A stretch of 64,000 nucleotides of DNA from Sipunculus nudus (Eukaryota; Annelida; Sipuncula; Golfingiida; Sipunculidae), in the NCBI GenBank assembly GCA_026874595.1, contig CM049322.1, forward strand, positions 28,149,340-28,213,339. The letters run 5' to 3'. Position 1 is the stretch's first letter; the number at the start of each line of letters is the position of its first letter. Positions 1 through 12,900 of the stretch are shown here, one piece after another. The position numbers and the translations under genes were made by a program. The notes beneath the pieces were generated by a model that had not been told where the DNA came from, searched no databases, and worked only from the letters and a program-made list of their open reading frames with translations.

Positions 1-69
<69 letters not shown>
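1..69. repeat. (TTA)n microsatellite at the left edge
   Basis: Pure TTA trinucleotide repeat, about 23 units, running off the left edge of the window. Its true length is therefore unknown. Confidence 0.97.
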
Positions 70-70
<1 letters not shown>

Positions 71-606
71 GAATATTGCTATAACAGTAATAATCAAATG
101 GCCAGTTTTCTTCAACACCTTAATAAATGAAAATTAATAAATTTATCACTAAACCAAATAATCAAATAATGAAATATAATACAATTCATGAAAATAAACA
201 ATTTCTAAATATTTTCTTGACAGTAACTGGAGCAATTATATATATAACAGTTTTCTAATAATAAAACATGAGATTATATTTGTTATTTAACAGGAAATCC
301 CTTCTACAGTGAAACTTTACTATTTTAATATTTTAGGCGCCCTTTACGTTTGAATCTAAATATTCTAGGTCACTCTAATTAATATACTTAGTATATTTTT
401 TGTTTATTTATATTTGGTTTATAAAATTAATTTTTATATTATTATATTATAAAATTGTTTGGAACTCTCCTAAAATGCAAATAAGAAACATCATTCCTAA
501 AATAATACTAAAATAAAGATAATATCAGGTATATATGACATTTTTGTCTTTATTACATAAAAGTGCCTGCTCTGGTTCTTCGTCCTATGTTATATAACTG
601 TATTTT

Positions 607-609
<3 letters not shown>

Positions 610-663
<54 letters not shown>
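610..663. repeat. (TA)n microsatellite
   Basis: About 27 uninterrupted TA units. It is the first of a long series of pure TA tracts spread through the window. Confidence 0.97.
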
Positions 664-664
<1 letters not shown>

Positions 665-1818
665 CATAGATATTTTCAATTAGGTATAGATAATTTTTTT
701 ATAATATTGATTACAACTAACTTTGTGTTCAAGATAGAAAGAGTTACTTCTACTAGGCCGTATGAAATACAAAATTAAATTTTCACATTTACATAAATGA
801 ATATGTGGTTAACTGTCAACATCACGCAGATTTAATCATCAGTGACCAATCTGAAGCATTTAACTGTCATTCTCAGAGCAAGTCATACAGAAGGTCTTGC
901 ATGTTATATTTACTAGCTTTACAATTTCCTATTGAATGTTTTATAATTTCTAAATAAAATTTCCCTGCGAGATTTCCCATTATATGTTAGTTTTAGAGTG
1001 GGTACATGGGATGGTTCACCATTTTCCATGAAGTCTTATATTATTCATGGTTAGGATCCGCGGAGTGCATGGTCGCACATTCATATTTTATTTATTGTTG
1101 ATAAAAATCTAATTACAGATTGCTGAACTTCATCTGCCGATTTGTATTAATTAGACGATGTTCCGGATAATCAGGGCAGTGTGCATTGTTTAAAAGATTT
1201 CAGGAGAGTATATATATATCTGCTTTCAGTTGCTCTAGAAAGTTATCATCAGATAACAAATTACTCCCCCACCTCCCCTAAACAATACCCCCCCCCCCAA
1301 GTTATGCAACATATACCACTTGTATGTTATATTTTAACAAAAGTCTACGCAATCTGATTCATTTATGGATGATTTTATTAAGAAAATATACATTATATTT
1401 CATGATATATTTGGGGCATACTGCTGTATATTTAAAGCCGCTAATGAGTCATCAATCGCTACAACTTCTATAGTCATTATAATATTTGAAATAATGGATA
1501 CAGGTATCAATTATTTCCAATATTGAAAATGAAGTGCTGTATGGAATATTTAATTGTATTTTATAAACATTATTATTTACATTCTGCACTTAAAAAGTTA
1601 TACTAAATAGTTATTAGTAATATGATTTTCATATTATATATCAAGAGTAAATGACATACATAGAGAAATGTATTTACACGCTGATTTCTGTATTTATAGA
1701 ATATTTTCAGACACCGTATACAACACTCGCGTAGTGTGGCTATACCATTAATATCATGTGAAAAGGAAAGTTTACTTAGATTAACAGTGACTGCATGTCT
1801 GGATTATTTAGAGAAATG

Positions 1819-1819
<1 letters not shown>

Positions 1820-1901
<82 letters not shown>
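1820..1901. repeat. compound (TA)n(GA)n microsatellite
   Basis: About 18 TA units run into about 21 GA units. The same join of a TA tract to a CT/GA tract recurs at 21.6, 52.0, 54.0 and 56.5 kb. Confidence 0.97.
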
Positions 1902-1904
<3 letters not shown>

Positions 1905-2090
1905 CATGCGAACGAGGTATCCGCCTAGTTGTATAGGCGACTTTCGGCAGTTGAATCCTTGTCAAAATATCGCGCGTGCTTGGTGACGTGATCCTCGCTC
2001 TGTTGGTCTGCTTGGAGACATTAAACAATAGTCTTCTGTATTATAAGTATACATCACGGAACGAAAGAAAAATGTTAAGGGCTATACTTT

Positions 2091-2416
2091 GGTATCCGCT
2101 GACGTTGCAGCCATCTTGGTTTTAAGCAGCAGACATTTACCGGTGACCCGTTGTGTGTATCCGCTGACGTTGCAGCCATCTGGGTTTTGAGCAGCAGACA
2201 TATAACGGTGATATGTTGTATGTGTATCCGCTGACGTAGCAGCCATCTGGGTTTTGAGCAGCAAATATTTACCGGTGATCAGCCATCTGACGCTTAAGCC
2301 ATCTGGGTTTTGAGCAGCAGACATTTAACGGTGATATGTTGTATGTGTATCTGCTGATGTTGCAGCCATCTGGGTTTTGAGCAGCAGATATTTACCGGTT
2401 ATCAGCCAATTGACTG
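2091..2416. repeat. minisatellite, about 66-bp unit, 5 copies
   Basis: Five imperfect head-to-tail units start near 2091, 2157, 2224, 2282 and 2347. Each holds the conserved block GCAGCCATCTGGGTTTTGAG followed by CAGCAGA and a CGGTGAT segment. The fourth unit is rearranged at its start and lacks the GTATCCGCTGACG lead. Frames opened by the repeat on the minus strand are not taken as coding. Confidence 0.9.
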
Positions 2417-2667
2417 TTCCAATATGTGGCGACGTTTGTAGAACGATAAATTACTATTATTCTCAATTATCCCCGTAGTATATAAATCCTTATAGTCCTT
2501 CGGATATTGATATAGAAAATGATCAAGGCCACGCGAATTTAAATAACAAAACATTTCTATCCGCGCACGCGTACAATCGTATTCATGAGTAGATACTGAA
2601 GACAGCTAAATGCTAACAATTTAAATTAACCGACTGTTAATATATTGAAGAGGACCAAATTTTATGC

Positions 2668-3655
2668 CATCTGTAGATACTCACAATGACTGAATTATAA
2701 CATCTGTCTAAAGGTACTGACGAGTACCTAAAATATATATGTCATCTGTAGATACTTACGAGGACTTTAAAATATATGTCGTCTGTAGATATACTGACGA
2801 GGACTTAAAATATATGTCATCTGTAGATACTGACGAGGACATAAAATAATAAGTCATCTGTAGATACTGACGAGGATTAAAAATAATAAGTCATCTGTAG
2901 ATACTGACGAGGACTTAAAAATATATGTAATCTGTAGATACTGACGAGGATTTAAAATAATAAGTCAACTGTAGATACTGACTAGGACTTGAAATAATAA
3001 TTTATCTGTAGATATACTGACGAGGACTTAAAAACATATGTCGTCTGTAGATACTGACGAGGAATTAAAATAATAAGTCATCTGTAGATACTGACGAGGA
3101 CTTAAAAATATATGTAATCTGTAGATACTGACGAGGACTTAAAAATATATGTAATCTGTAGATACTGACGAAGACTTAAAAATATATGTAATCTGTAGAT
3201 ACTGAGGAGGACTTAAAAATATATGTAATCTGTAGATACTGACGAGGACTTAAAAATATATGTAATCTGTAGATACTGACGAAGACTTAAAAATATATGT
3301 AATCTGTAGATACTGAGGAGAACTTAAAAATATATGTCATCTGTAGATACTGACGAGGACTTAAAAATATATGTAATCTGTAGATACTGACGAAGACTTA
3401 AAAATATATGTAATCTGTAGATACTGACGAGGACTTAAAAATATATGTAATCTGTAGATACTGAGGAAGACTTAAAAATATATGTAATCTGTAGATACTG
3501 AGGAGGACTTAAAAATATATGTAATCTGTAGATACTGACGAGGACTTAAAAATATATGTAATCTGTAGATACTGACGAAGACTTAAAAATATATGTAATC
3601 TGTAGATACTGAGGAGGACTTAAAAATATATGTAATCTGTAGATACTGACGAGGA
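2668..3655. repeat. minisatellite, 37-bp unit, about 26 copies
   Basis: Tandem array with unit core ATCTGTAGATACTGACGAGG followed by ACTTAAAAATATATGTA. The left end is degenerate (to about 2760) and some early copies carry TAATAAGTC in place of the TATATGT segment. The right half is more uniform and cycles through GACGAGGAC, GACGAAGAC and GAGGAGGAC variants, a sign of recent block amplification. There is no spacer structure, so this is not a CRISPR array. Confidence 0.95.
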
Positions 3656-4154
3656 TTGATTAATAACAACCACCTGTGTATACTTATACTGAACGATAAC
3701 AACGAATGGGATTCTGACCAGGGTATATACTGCAACAAGTCAGCGCGGTGGATACTTTAATTTCAGACCATTTATGTGTACAGTTTTTTTCAACTGAAGT
3801 TGTTTTAGTGCCTAATCATGATTATTAAAATATGCAAAAAGTAAAAGAAAAAATTAAATAATAAGATTAAGATTAACATTAAGACTTTATCCCATGCACT
3901 ATAGATAAATTGGTTAAATCAATTCCGTTCTGTTTTTTATTAACATAAGGGTCCCTCTGGTGTCTTGTTTAAACAACTATTGCCTCCCTGTCCCTTTAAT
4001 AGAGTAAACTATATTTAACATGTCCATATTTGGTATAGCAGCTTAATACAAGGATATATACCCTCCTCTTCTCTGTCAGCATAAAATATGCATTCCGTCC
4101 GCTCTCTGATCCACATAAACATACCCGGAATATATATAGAATATTTCATATAGA
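3656..4154. other. non-repetitive AT-rich spacer, nothing recognised
   Basis: No coding frame, RNA gene or tandem repeat could be seen between the 37-bp array and the palindromic element that follows. Confidence 0.7.
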
Positions 4155-5112
4155 ATAAGGGGGGTTTAATCTGGCCTATTACACCGGGTATATTTGAGCC
4201 TAGGCCAGATTATACCCCGGGGTATATTCCGGCCTAGGCTGTTTTATACCCCTCCAGGCCAATTTATACCCCTGACACAAATCACAGAAACTGACTTGTA
4301 TCAGGCCAGATGCGGATATCCATTTGATCAACAGTATTTAAACATACCTGATCTTAATTGTTATATATAAAAGTAATATCGATTTTCTATCACCACGCAT
4401 TATTAAATATCAGATTAAAATAATTAAGGGCTACTCCAAACCATGGATCATTCATCCTTTGGAATATCCATGATATCAGAATCATGTGTGAATTTAAATG
4501 TAGGTTTATTTCAACACTGTCACGTTAAAACTTACAATATTAGTATTGATACGAAATAACTATAGAAAATAACATATTTAGTAACTTCCTTAGTAACTTC
4601 AACTGAAATTATATAGCACTGTACTTTTATATACTTTTATAAATATTTGTACATCGTGTTACTTTTTGCAGATAGAGTTATTTTAAATGTGGATATTGTG
4701 TGGTCGGTTTGAACTAACTTGAACTCTCATATTAGATGATGATATAATTTCGGAAAATCCAAAGACATAACACTGTTATGTAGTATAACGCGTTTATACA
4801 CACTTACATACCGATCGACCTTAGATATCATTCACTTATACACTCGATTATTACATTAAATTAATAAAAACACTGACAGAAGGCGAGTCATTTCGTAAAA
4901 AAAATACAATTGTTTAAGGTATAAAGCACAGCTTTTAAAAGTAACAGGGGGTATAATCGAGCCTAAGGGGGTATAAAATGGACTAGGCCAGAATATACCC
5001 CGGGGTATGATCGGCCTGGCGCATTTTATACCCCGGGTATAGTTTTGGCTAGGCCAGATTATACCCGGGTATACAATCGAGGGGGGCTATTCTGGCCTGC
5101 TACACCGGCTCT
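4155..5112. repeat. inverted pair of TATACCCCGGGGTATA palindrome blocks
   Basis: Two blocks (about 4158-4275 and 4945-5112) are made of the same short words: TATACCCC, GGGGTATA, AGGCCAGATTATACC and GGCCTAGG. The left block has a perfect 16-base palindrome at 4211-4226; the right block has a 14-base one at 4995-5008. Reverse-complementing the right block aligns it with the left one. Direct copies of a CTGGCCT(A/G)(T/C)TACACCGG border also lie near 4170 and 5095. The roughly 660 bp between them are ordinary AT-rich DNA. This could be a non-autonomous foldback DNA element. No transposase is visible. Confidence 0.6.
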
Positions 5113-5480
5113 GTCAAAATAGATTTTCCCTTGTTTGATCAATATGAAGATTGTCCCCGTGTCCAGTAATATTAAGATTTCCCCTGTCAAATTAATATTA
5201 GATTTTACCTTATACCTGATTGATATTGAACTGTTTTCCTGTCTGATTATTTTTGAGATTTTCCCCTTTCTCTAATATTAATATATTCCAGTGTCTGGTA
5301 AAATTAAGATTTGTCCTTGTCTGATTGATATTAACATGTCCCCCTCTTTGACTGAAATCAAGATTTTTTCTATCTGACTAATACTTATATTTTTACTATT
5401 TGATCAGTAATAAGTAAAAATTAAGATTTTCCGTGTCTGATTAATATTTAGAGATTTCTCCTGTCTTGTTACACGCTATA
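5113..5480. repeat. degenerate tandem repeat, about 40-45-bp unit
   Basis: About eight or nine eroded copies of a motif like TTAAGATTT(T)CCCTGTCTGATTAATA. Units differ in length and carry many substitutions, so this is an old array. It starts where the palindromic element ends. Confidence 0.7.
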
Positions 5481-6561
5481 GGACTGCTTCATCTGTCTAA
5501 AGATATTAGGTTTTCTGTAAGAATGACACAAGGCGTTCCATCCGCTCTACGTCGGGATTTCTTCCTCCGATCAGCAGGGACCACTAATTAATACATCATA
5601 AATATATAATCGCAAAAAAATTATATGAATAACTCTATCATTTTCTTCGCATTAAAATTACTTATTGATTAAATGCATGCATGGTTAAGTTATATTTTAT
5701 CAAATATCTAAGTATATAGGGCACTTGAAAGGTTTGTACAAACAGACAGGATTACGTAATGAAGTTCGGAGCTCAATATATAATGATATGATGGAAAAAT
5801 GTCTGCATGACATATCTTGTCCAAAACAACAATTGCATGCATCTATATAGGTACCCGCTGCTCTTTGACTCTCTGAATTATAATAGTTATATACCATTTC
5901 AGTGTGAATTATACATATATATAATAAAATTACACTAGAAAATGTGTCTGCATTAAAATGCACTTAAGCATTTCAAAGGCAGCAGGCGTTACAAAACTGT
6001 TTATAAATTAAGGTACAAATATGTTCCCATATGTTTAGCCATTTTTGTATTTAACACGCATGTAATTCTTTGTTATTTTAGATATTACAAACATATACAA
6101 ATAGTATTGCGATCTTTTATTTATTTTACTTTCTATGTTTAGATTATTTTATTATACAGGTCACGCCTATGCAATACACACTGCTATATCTAAATTTCTA
6201 CAAATATTTGATGATATATTAAACGCATTAAGTGTAACGTTGACATTTATACATTTATACGTCACCATCAGTAACACTCACTTTATCGCTTTAATATTAA
6301 AAAAAAATACTTAAACTAATTTCATTCATCAATTGAATTCTTAATGTATTAACATTTAAATATGATTGATTGATTAATTATTTTCATTTCCGAATAAAGT
6401 AAAGCTCACCAAATTATAAATACAGAGTTTAATTTGATAGAGCTCCTCTGAGGTGTTTTCCTTTTGTTTCATTTCCATTTGTTTCATATAACCATTAAAT
6501 AAATGATGTCGGTAACGCCCATATATAGCTGTAAACACAAATATAAGAAAAAATAAATTAG

Positions 6562-6568
<7 letters not shown>

Positions 6569-6620
<52 letters not shown>

Positions 6621-6624
6621 TATG
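6569..6624. repeat. (TA)n microsatellite
   Basis: About 28 TA units with one CA interruption near the right end. Confidence 0.96.
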
Positions 6625-7611
6625 TGTGTTATGAACAAAATATTTAATCATCCTGACAACTGAAATGTTCCTTTCGCTATATGCTGGTGCTGGTGAAACT
6701 CTGCACGATCGCTAACACTCCCCCCCCCCCCCCCCAACGTCTATAAGTCCTCACGCGGCTTACATAGCAAATAGTCATTTTATTGACAACCTCTGATCAA
6801 TTCATTGACAATTTATTTAATTAGATAAATGACTGTTTACCGATCGCTATTTGAATTTGTTCCTTGCTTATGTGGATCGATTTTTAATTCTACAAGTGGA
6901 ATATACTTTCAGGCAGGTCACATGGTAAGACATGTCAACAATGCGCTGAAAACACGTCAAAGATTAATTTTAACCCCTCTTATAGTACGTCATATCTGGG
7001 TCAGCCCAGATACAGTCGTTATACGACAAATAAACACTTTTATTCAACTGCACCAGGACTTATATACATATACATACTCTTTTAAAAACATTTTAAATTC
7101 TATTTTTTAGACGCAAAACAAAATGTGAAGCTACATTAATAATGTCATTAATTCATAGAGAATTACACAATCAACTTGATTGTGGTCATAGCCTGATCAC
7201 TTTAATTAGGCGTGGAACTATATAAATAACTAACCCATGAGATATCTAGCTATGAAAAAAAATAGAGACAAATCATAAAAAAATATAAAATAGACCAACC
7301 GCGATAAAGCCTATAACAATATGTATCAAGCAATCAGGAAAATGGATTTGTCAGGTCAAAGTTCAAGGACGATCGATTAATAAGCGTTTCATGCATGCCT
7401 CTCCATTATCTGTGTTGTAAAAATTAGTCTCACGTACAATAAAAGAATAATGATAATTTAAAATATAGAACAAACCATATAGGTCTCCTCTAAATTTTTT
7501 GCAATAATAACACTTGTCTATTAAGGAATTCTGACAGCAACACACAAGACCTCAAGCTCTGTCATCACATCCCTGCATGTAACACTCAGTGCCAAATAAT
7601 CATGGGAGTAC

Positions 7612-7617
7612 AGTATA

Positions 7618-7672
<55 letters not shown>
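7612..7672. repeat. (TA)n microsatellite
   Basis: About 29 TA units with one TTA break near the left end. Confidence 0.96.
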
Positions 7673-7676
<4 letters not shown>

Positions 7677-7976
7677 ACTGGATTTTTATACAATTTGAAA
7701 AGGTACATACAGAGATGCATACAAAAGCTTACAGATTTGGGTGGTTTTAGGATTGAATGGTTTTGTAAAATCTGAGAAGTAGACAACAATGGTATAGAAA
7801 GACGGCCGATTTAGCCCATCTAGTTGGGACATGAACACGGAGCATGCAGGCGAGTTATACCAGAAAACACTTACCAGAAGCGTCAAGGTCTGCTCTGACT
7901 TCGCAGGAATCACCTGAAAAATATAAAAATCCCTGCTTGAAAACAGTGCTAATCATACAAAAAACCCCTAAACTTA

Positions 7977-8082
7977 TGATTATATTACATTTATATTACA
8001 TTATACATAATATTATATTACATTATATGACATTACATTATATTATATTATATTACATTATGTTATATTATATTATATTATA
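7977..8082. repeat. TTATATTACA low-complexity repeat
   Basis: A string of ATTATATTACATTATA-like words without a fixed period. It is probably a decayed simple repeat. Confidence 0.8.
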
Positions 8083-8280
8083 CACGTGTCCGACTATGTA
8101 ATAAAGTAAGAAGTTTAAAGGACAATAATAAACATGTCTTTCCCAATTTGTCCTTAACAATTAAGTGACGCATGGGTCACGGACCTCAGCTGAGCACCCA
8201 CGATCTGTGACAAAAGCTTGATATGAGCTGTGACTCTTAGATATGAGAAAAAGGCAACAAACATAACAATGGCAAATGTG

Positions 8281-8461
8281 TCAGATACTAATGCAGAGCA
8301 ACCAGTCACCGCAGATACTGATACAGAGCAACCAATCACCGCAGATACTGATACAGAGCAACCAATCACCGCAGATACTGATACAGAGCAACCAATTACC
8401 GCAGATACTGATACAGAGCAACCAATCACCGCAGATACTGATAACAGAGCAACCAATCACC
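8281..8461. repeat. minisatellite, 30-bp unit, 6 copies
   Basis: Six units; the unit is GCAGATACTGATACAGAGCA followed by ACCAATCACC. The first copy is divergent and the last has a single inserted base. Because 30 is a multiple of three and the unit has few stops, several frames stay open; one plus-strand frame reads a 10-residue repeat DTDTEQPITA. The inserted base shifts that frame in the last copy, and no flanking domain is recognisable, so it is not called as a gene. Confidence 0.95.
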
Positions 8462-8719
8462 GCAGCCATACCACTGCCCCGAGAGAGGGAAATATTAAAA
8501 TGTGTAAAATAGATTGCATAAAAATACACTGATGTTTAATGAAGGTTAAATAAGTGCATGGTCGTATACATATGGACCATGAGTGATCGCACATCCATAT
8601 TTCTAACCACAGGACATACATCCAGTGTGTCTGTGACGTCACTCAGGCTATAGCTGTCTGGCATCAAATAACCTGCCACTCGGTTGTACACTATGAATAG
8701 ATCATTTAAATTTTATCTG

Positions 8720-8722
<3 letters not shown>

Positions 8723-8797
<75 letters not shown>
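8723..8797. repeat. compound (CA)n(TA)n microsatellite
   Basis: About 14 CA units joined to about 23 TA units. Confidence 0.97.
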
Positions 8798-8801
<4 letters not shown>

Positions 8802-8901
8802 CACGTGCCGGTGGTTGGGCAAGGTGTACAGGTTTACAGGAAGATTTTTCTTTTCACTGACAGTGTAAATCATAGCTTTATGAAATAACCGTGCTCATGA
8901 C

Positions 8902-9115
8902 ATAGCTCAAGTACACGAAAATAAACCCAGCATGCACATGTTGTTTTCTAAATAAAGCTCGGGTACACGTACATGTAGCTCAGGATATAAACTAAGCATG
9001 CACACGTTGTTTCTAAGATAGTTCGGGTACACGTACGTATACATATAGCTCAGGAGATAAAGCAGCATGCACACGTTGTACATATCTTAAAAAGCTTACG
9101 TACACATACGTCGCT
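8902..9115. repeat. tandem repeat, about 70-bp unit, 3 copies
   Basis: Three imperfect copies share TAGCTCAG, a following ATAAA segment, the block AGCATGCACA(C/T)GTTGT, and CGGGTACACGTAC. They start near 8902, 8968 and 9050; the third runs into a diverged end. Confidence 0.75.
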
Positions 9116-9945
9116 GCATGCGTGCTGGTACATGGAACATACAATGTTACTGGAAACTGTTCGTTATCGCTTGGGAAATAAACACGGCATGTCTGTTGTA
9201 GGCTATTAAAGGCTCCCGCCGAAACTCTGTTGTTAAATTTGTCTGGTTGCCAATGGTGACAGACATCGTTTACGCGCTTTAGTGTCACTTTCAAGGCCGT
9301 GCAAGGACACTTATATTACGATCTACGTTTATCATATATCAATAAACAACACCATTGTACTTTGCTTTTTTTTTATAAAAATTAAATTCCACGTGCAGTC
9401 GATATTTTATTCGAGAATGGAAAAAGTAAATAAATGCATAATTTCCCGTGTTTATTCTTGGTTGCGTGCAGGTGGTGCCGCCTCATTGATAAACATTCAT
9501 GACAGTATATACCGGCATACATAACACTTGCATTCCCTCTCCTTATACCTGAACCTAGAACTGTTAATCTGTGTACAGATTCATCTGTTTTTCCGGCAAA
9601 TACTATCCGGCAACGATAATGCGAGAACCGCAAAAAATTGGTCGTATGAAAATCATTGGAAGTTTCCACATGCGCTTGGTGCGGCAACGACAATGCGGTA
9701 CAACTTATGTTATCTGACCACAAAGTGGTCTGTGAGCGAGACATAATCGTACGGCTCCACTACCATAAAATGACGTCACTACTACCATGCAGGGGCATCC
9801 TTTCCCAGCATTAATGGTGTAATAAGAAGACTGAGATGCCCCGAAAAGGCAAAATATCGGCTAACTGCATGGATAAAAAAGGGAAGATAGAGAACTGTTG
9901 TTTAGATACACGATGGAATAATCTAAATTATTCTTAATTTTTATA
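9116..9945. other. unique sequence with a 120-codon open frame and a CRE
   Basis: This stretch has more balanced composition than its surroundings. The minus strand has the longest open frame of the window outside the arrays (9382-9744, 120 codons from ATG). It shows no recognisable domain, no signal peptide and no clear splice borders, and its residues are mixed. The plus strand has a competing 72-codon frame over 9528-9746. A full CRE palindrome TGACGTCA lies at 9771-9778. Regulatory DNA is as likely as an exon. Confidence 0.35.
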
Positions 9946-12900
9946 AGGTGTATCATCTTTGAGGATACCACGACTAACACTAACAATATAGTCCTCTTTG
10001 AGGATACCACGACTAACACTAACAATATAGTCAACTCTGAGGATGCCATGACTAACACTAACAATATAGTCCACTCTGAGGATACCGCGACTAACACTAA
10101 CAATATAGTCCTCTTTGAGGATACCACGACTAACACTAACAATATAGTCCACTCTGAGGATACCACGACTAACACTAACAATATAGTCCTCTTTGAGGAT
10201 AAAACGCCTAACACTAACAATATAGTCCACTCTGAGGATACCACGAATAACACTAACAATATAGTCCTCTTTGTGGATACCACGACCTACACTAACAATA
10301 TAGTTAACTCTGAGGATACCACGACTAACACTAACAATATAGTCAACTCTGAGGATACCATGACTAACACTAACAATATAGTCCTCTTTGATAATACCAC
10401 GACTAACACTAACAATATAGTCCTCTTTGAGGATACCATGACTAACACTAATAATATAGTCCTCTTTGAGGATACCGCGACTAACACTAACAATATAGTC
10501 CTCTTTGAGGATAACACGACTAACACTAACAATATAGTCCTCTTTGATAATACCACGACTAACACTAACAATATAGTCAACTCTGAGGATACCATGACTA
10601 ACACTAACAATATAGTCCATTCTGAGGATACAGCGACTAACACTAACAATATAGTCCTTTTTGAGGATACCATGACTAACACTAACAATATAGTCCAGTC
10701 TGAGGATACCGCGACTAACACTAACAACATAGCCAACTCTGAGGATACCGCGACTAACACTAACAATATAGTCAACTCTGAGGATACCGCGACTAACACT
10801 AACAATATAGTCCTCTTTGAGGATACCATGACTAACACTAACAATATAGTCCACTCTGAGGATACCATGACTAACACTAACAATATAGTCCAGTCTGAGG
10901 ATTCCACGACTAACACTAACAATATAGTCCACTCTGAGGATACCACGACTAACACTAACAATATAGTCTTCTTTGAGGGTATAAAGCCTAACACTAACAA
11001 TATAGTCCAGTCTGAGGATACCACGACTAACACTAACAATATAGTCCACTCTGAGGATACCACGACTAACACTAACAATATAGTCTTCTTTGAGGATATA
11101 ACGCCTAACACTAACAATATAGTCCTCTTTGAGGATACCACGACTAACACTAACAATAAAGTCCTCCTTGATAATACCACGACTAACACTAACAATATAG
11201 TCCTCTTTAATAATACCACGACTAACACTAACAATATAGTCAACTCTGAGGATACCGCGACTAACACTAACAATATAGTCCTCTTTGAGGATACCACGAC
11301 TAACACTAACAATATAGTCCTCTTTGAGGATACCACGACTAACACTAACAATATAGTCCATTCTGAGGATAAAATGCCTAACACTAACAATATAGTCGTC
11401 TTTGAGGATATAACGCCTAACACTAACAATATAGTCCACTCTGAGTATAAAATGCCTAACACTGACAATATAGTCCTCATTGAGGATACCACGACCAACA
11501 CTAACAATATAGTCATCGTTGAGGATAAAACGCCTAACACTAACAATATAGTCATCCATGAGGATATAACGCCTAACACTAAAAAAAGTCCTCTCTGAGG
11601 ATGAAATGTCTAACACTAACAATATAGTCATCTTTGAGGATACCACGACTAACACTAACAATATAGTCCACTCTGAGGATACCACGACTAACACTTACAT
11701 TATAGTCCACTCTGAGGATACCACGACTAACACCAACAATATAGTCCACTCTGAGGATACCACGACTAACACTAACAATATAGTCTTCCATGAGGATATA
11801 ACGCCTAACCCTAACAATATAGTCCTCTTTGAGGATAACACGACTAACACTAACAATATAGTCCAGTCTGAGGATACCACGACTAACACTAACAAAATAG
11901 TCAACTCTGAGGATACAACGCCTTACACTAACAATATAGTCCACTCTGAGGATATAACCCCAAGCGCTAACAATATAGTCCACTCTATGGATATAACGCC
12001 TAACGCTAACAATATAGTCCTCTTTGAGGATACCACGACCTACAATAACAATATAGTCAACTCTGAGGATACCACGACTAACACTAACAATATAGTCCAC
12101 TCTGAGGATACCACGACTAACACTAACAATATAGTCCTCTTTGAGGATACCACGACTTACACTAACAATATAGTCCTCTTTGAGGATACCACGACTTACA
12201 CTAACAATATAGTCCTCTTTGAGGATACCACGACTAACACTAACAATATAGTCTTCTTTGAGGATACCACGACTAACACTAACAATATAGTCCTCTTTGA
12301 GGATACCACGACTAACACTAACAATATAGTCCTCTTTGGGGATACCACGACTAACACTAACAATAAAGTCCTCTTTGATAATACCACGACTAACACTAAC
12401 AATATAGTCCACTTTGAGGATACCACGACTAACACTAATAATATAGTCTTCCATGGGGATATAACGCCTAACACTTACAATAAAGTCCACTCTGAGGATA
12501 AAATGTCTAACACTAACAATATAGTAATCTTTAAGGATACCACGACTAACACTAACAATATAGTCCCCTTTGAGGATACCACGACTTACACTTACAATAT
12601 AGTCCACTCTGAGGATACAACGCTTAACACTAGCAATATTGTCCACTCTGAGGATACGACACCTAACACTAACAATATAGTCCACTCTGAGGATGCAACA
12701 TCTAATACTAAAAATATAGTCCACTCTAAGGATACCTAGCCTAACACTTATAATATATACCACTCTGATGATACAACGCCTTACACTTACAATATAGTCA
12801 ACTCTGAGGATACCACGCCTAACAGTAACAATATAGTCCTCTCTGAAGATACCATGACTAACACTAACAATATAATCCACTCTGAGGATACCATGACTAA

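Larger units (their letters stand above)
70..2085. other. AT-rich sequence without recognised genes
   Basis: Low-complexity AT-rich DNA with no convincing coding frame on either strand. It holds a pure (TA)n tract at about 610-663, a C-run at 1288-1299 and a compound (TA)n(GA)n tract at 1820-1901. Short frames here translate to strings of Ile-Tyr or Arg-Glu and come from the microsatellites. Confidence 0.8.
5481..8280. other. AT-rich intergenic or intronic sequence
   Basis: No supported gene. The stretch contains (TA)n at 6569-6624, a run of 16 C at 6720-6735, (TA)n at 7612-7672 and a TTATATTACAT-type degenerate repeat at about 7977-8082. Open frames such as that at 6829-7110 show no domain or biased composition that would support coding. 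Confidence 0.75.

Noticed and set aside
2668-3655. CRISPR-like regular array
   Set aside because: Units abut without unique spacers, the unit is AT-rich and degenerate, no cas genes are present, and the surrounding DNA is eukaryotic.
5700-5963. 87-codon minus frame as a gene
   Set aside because: Mixed composition without domain, signal or splice context in AT-rich DNA, where frames of this length are expected by chance.
6720-6736. Poly-C and poly-G runs (6720, 18971) as telomere or quadruplex structures
   Set aside because: Single homopolymer runs without TTAGGG-like repeats; slippage is enough to explain them, and their length may also be a sequencing artefact.
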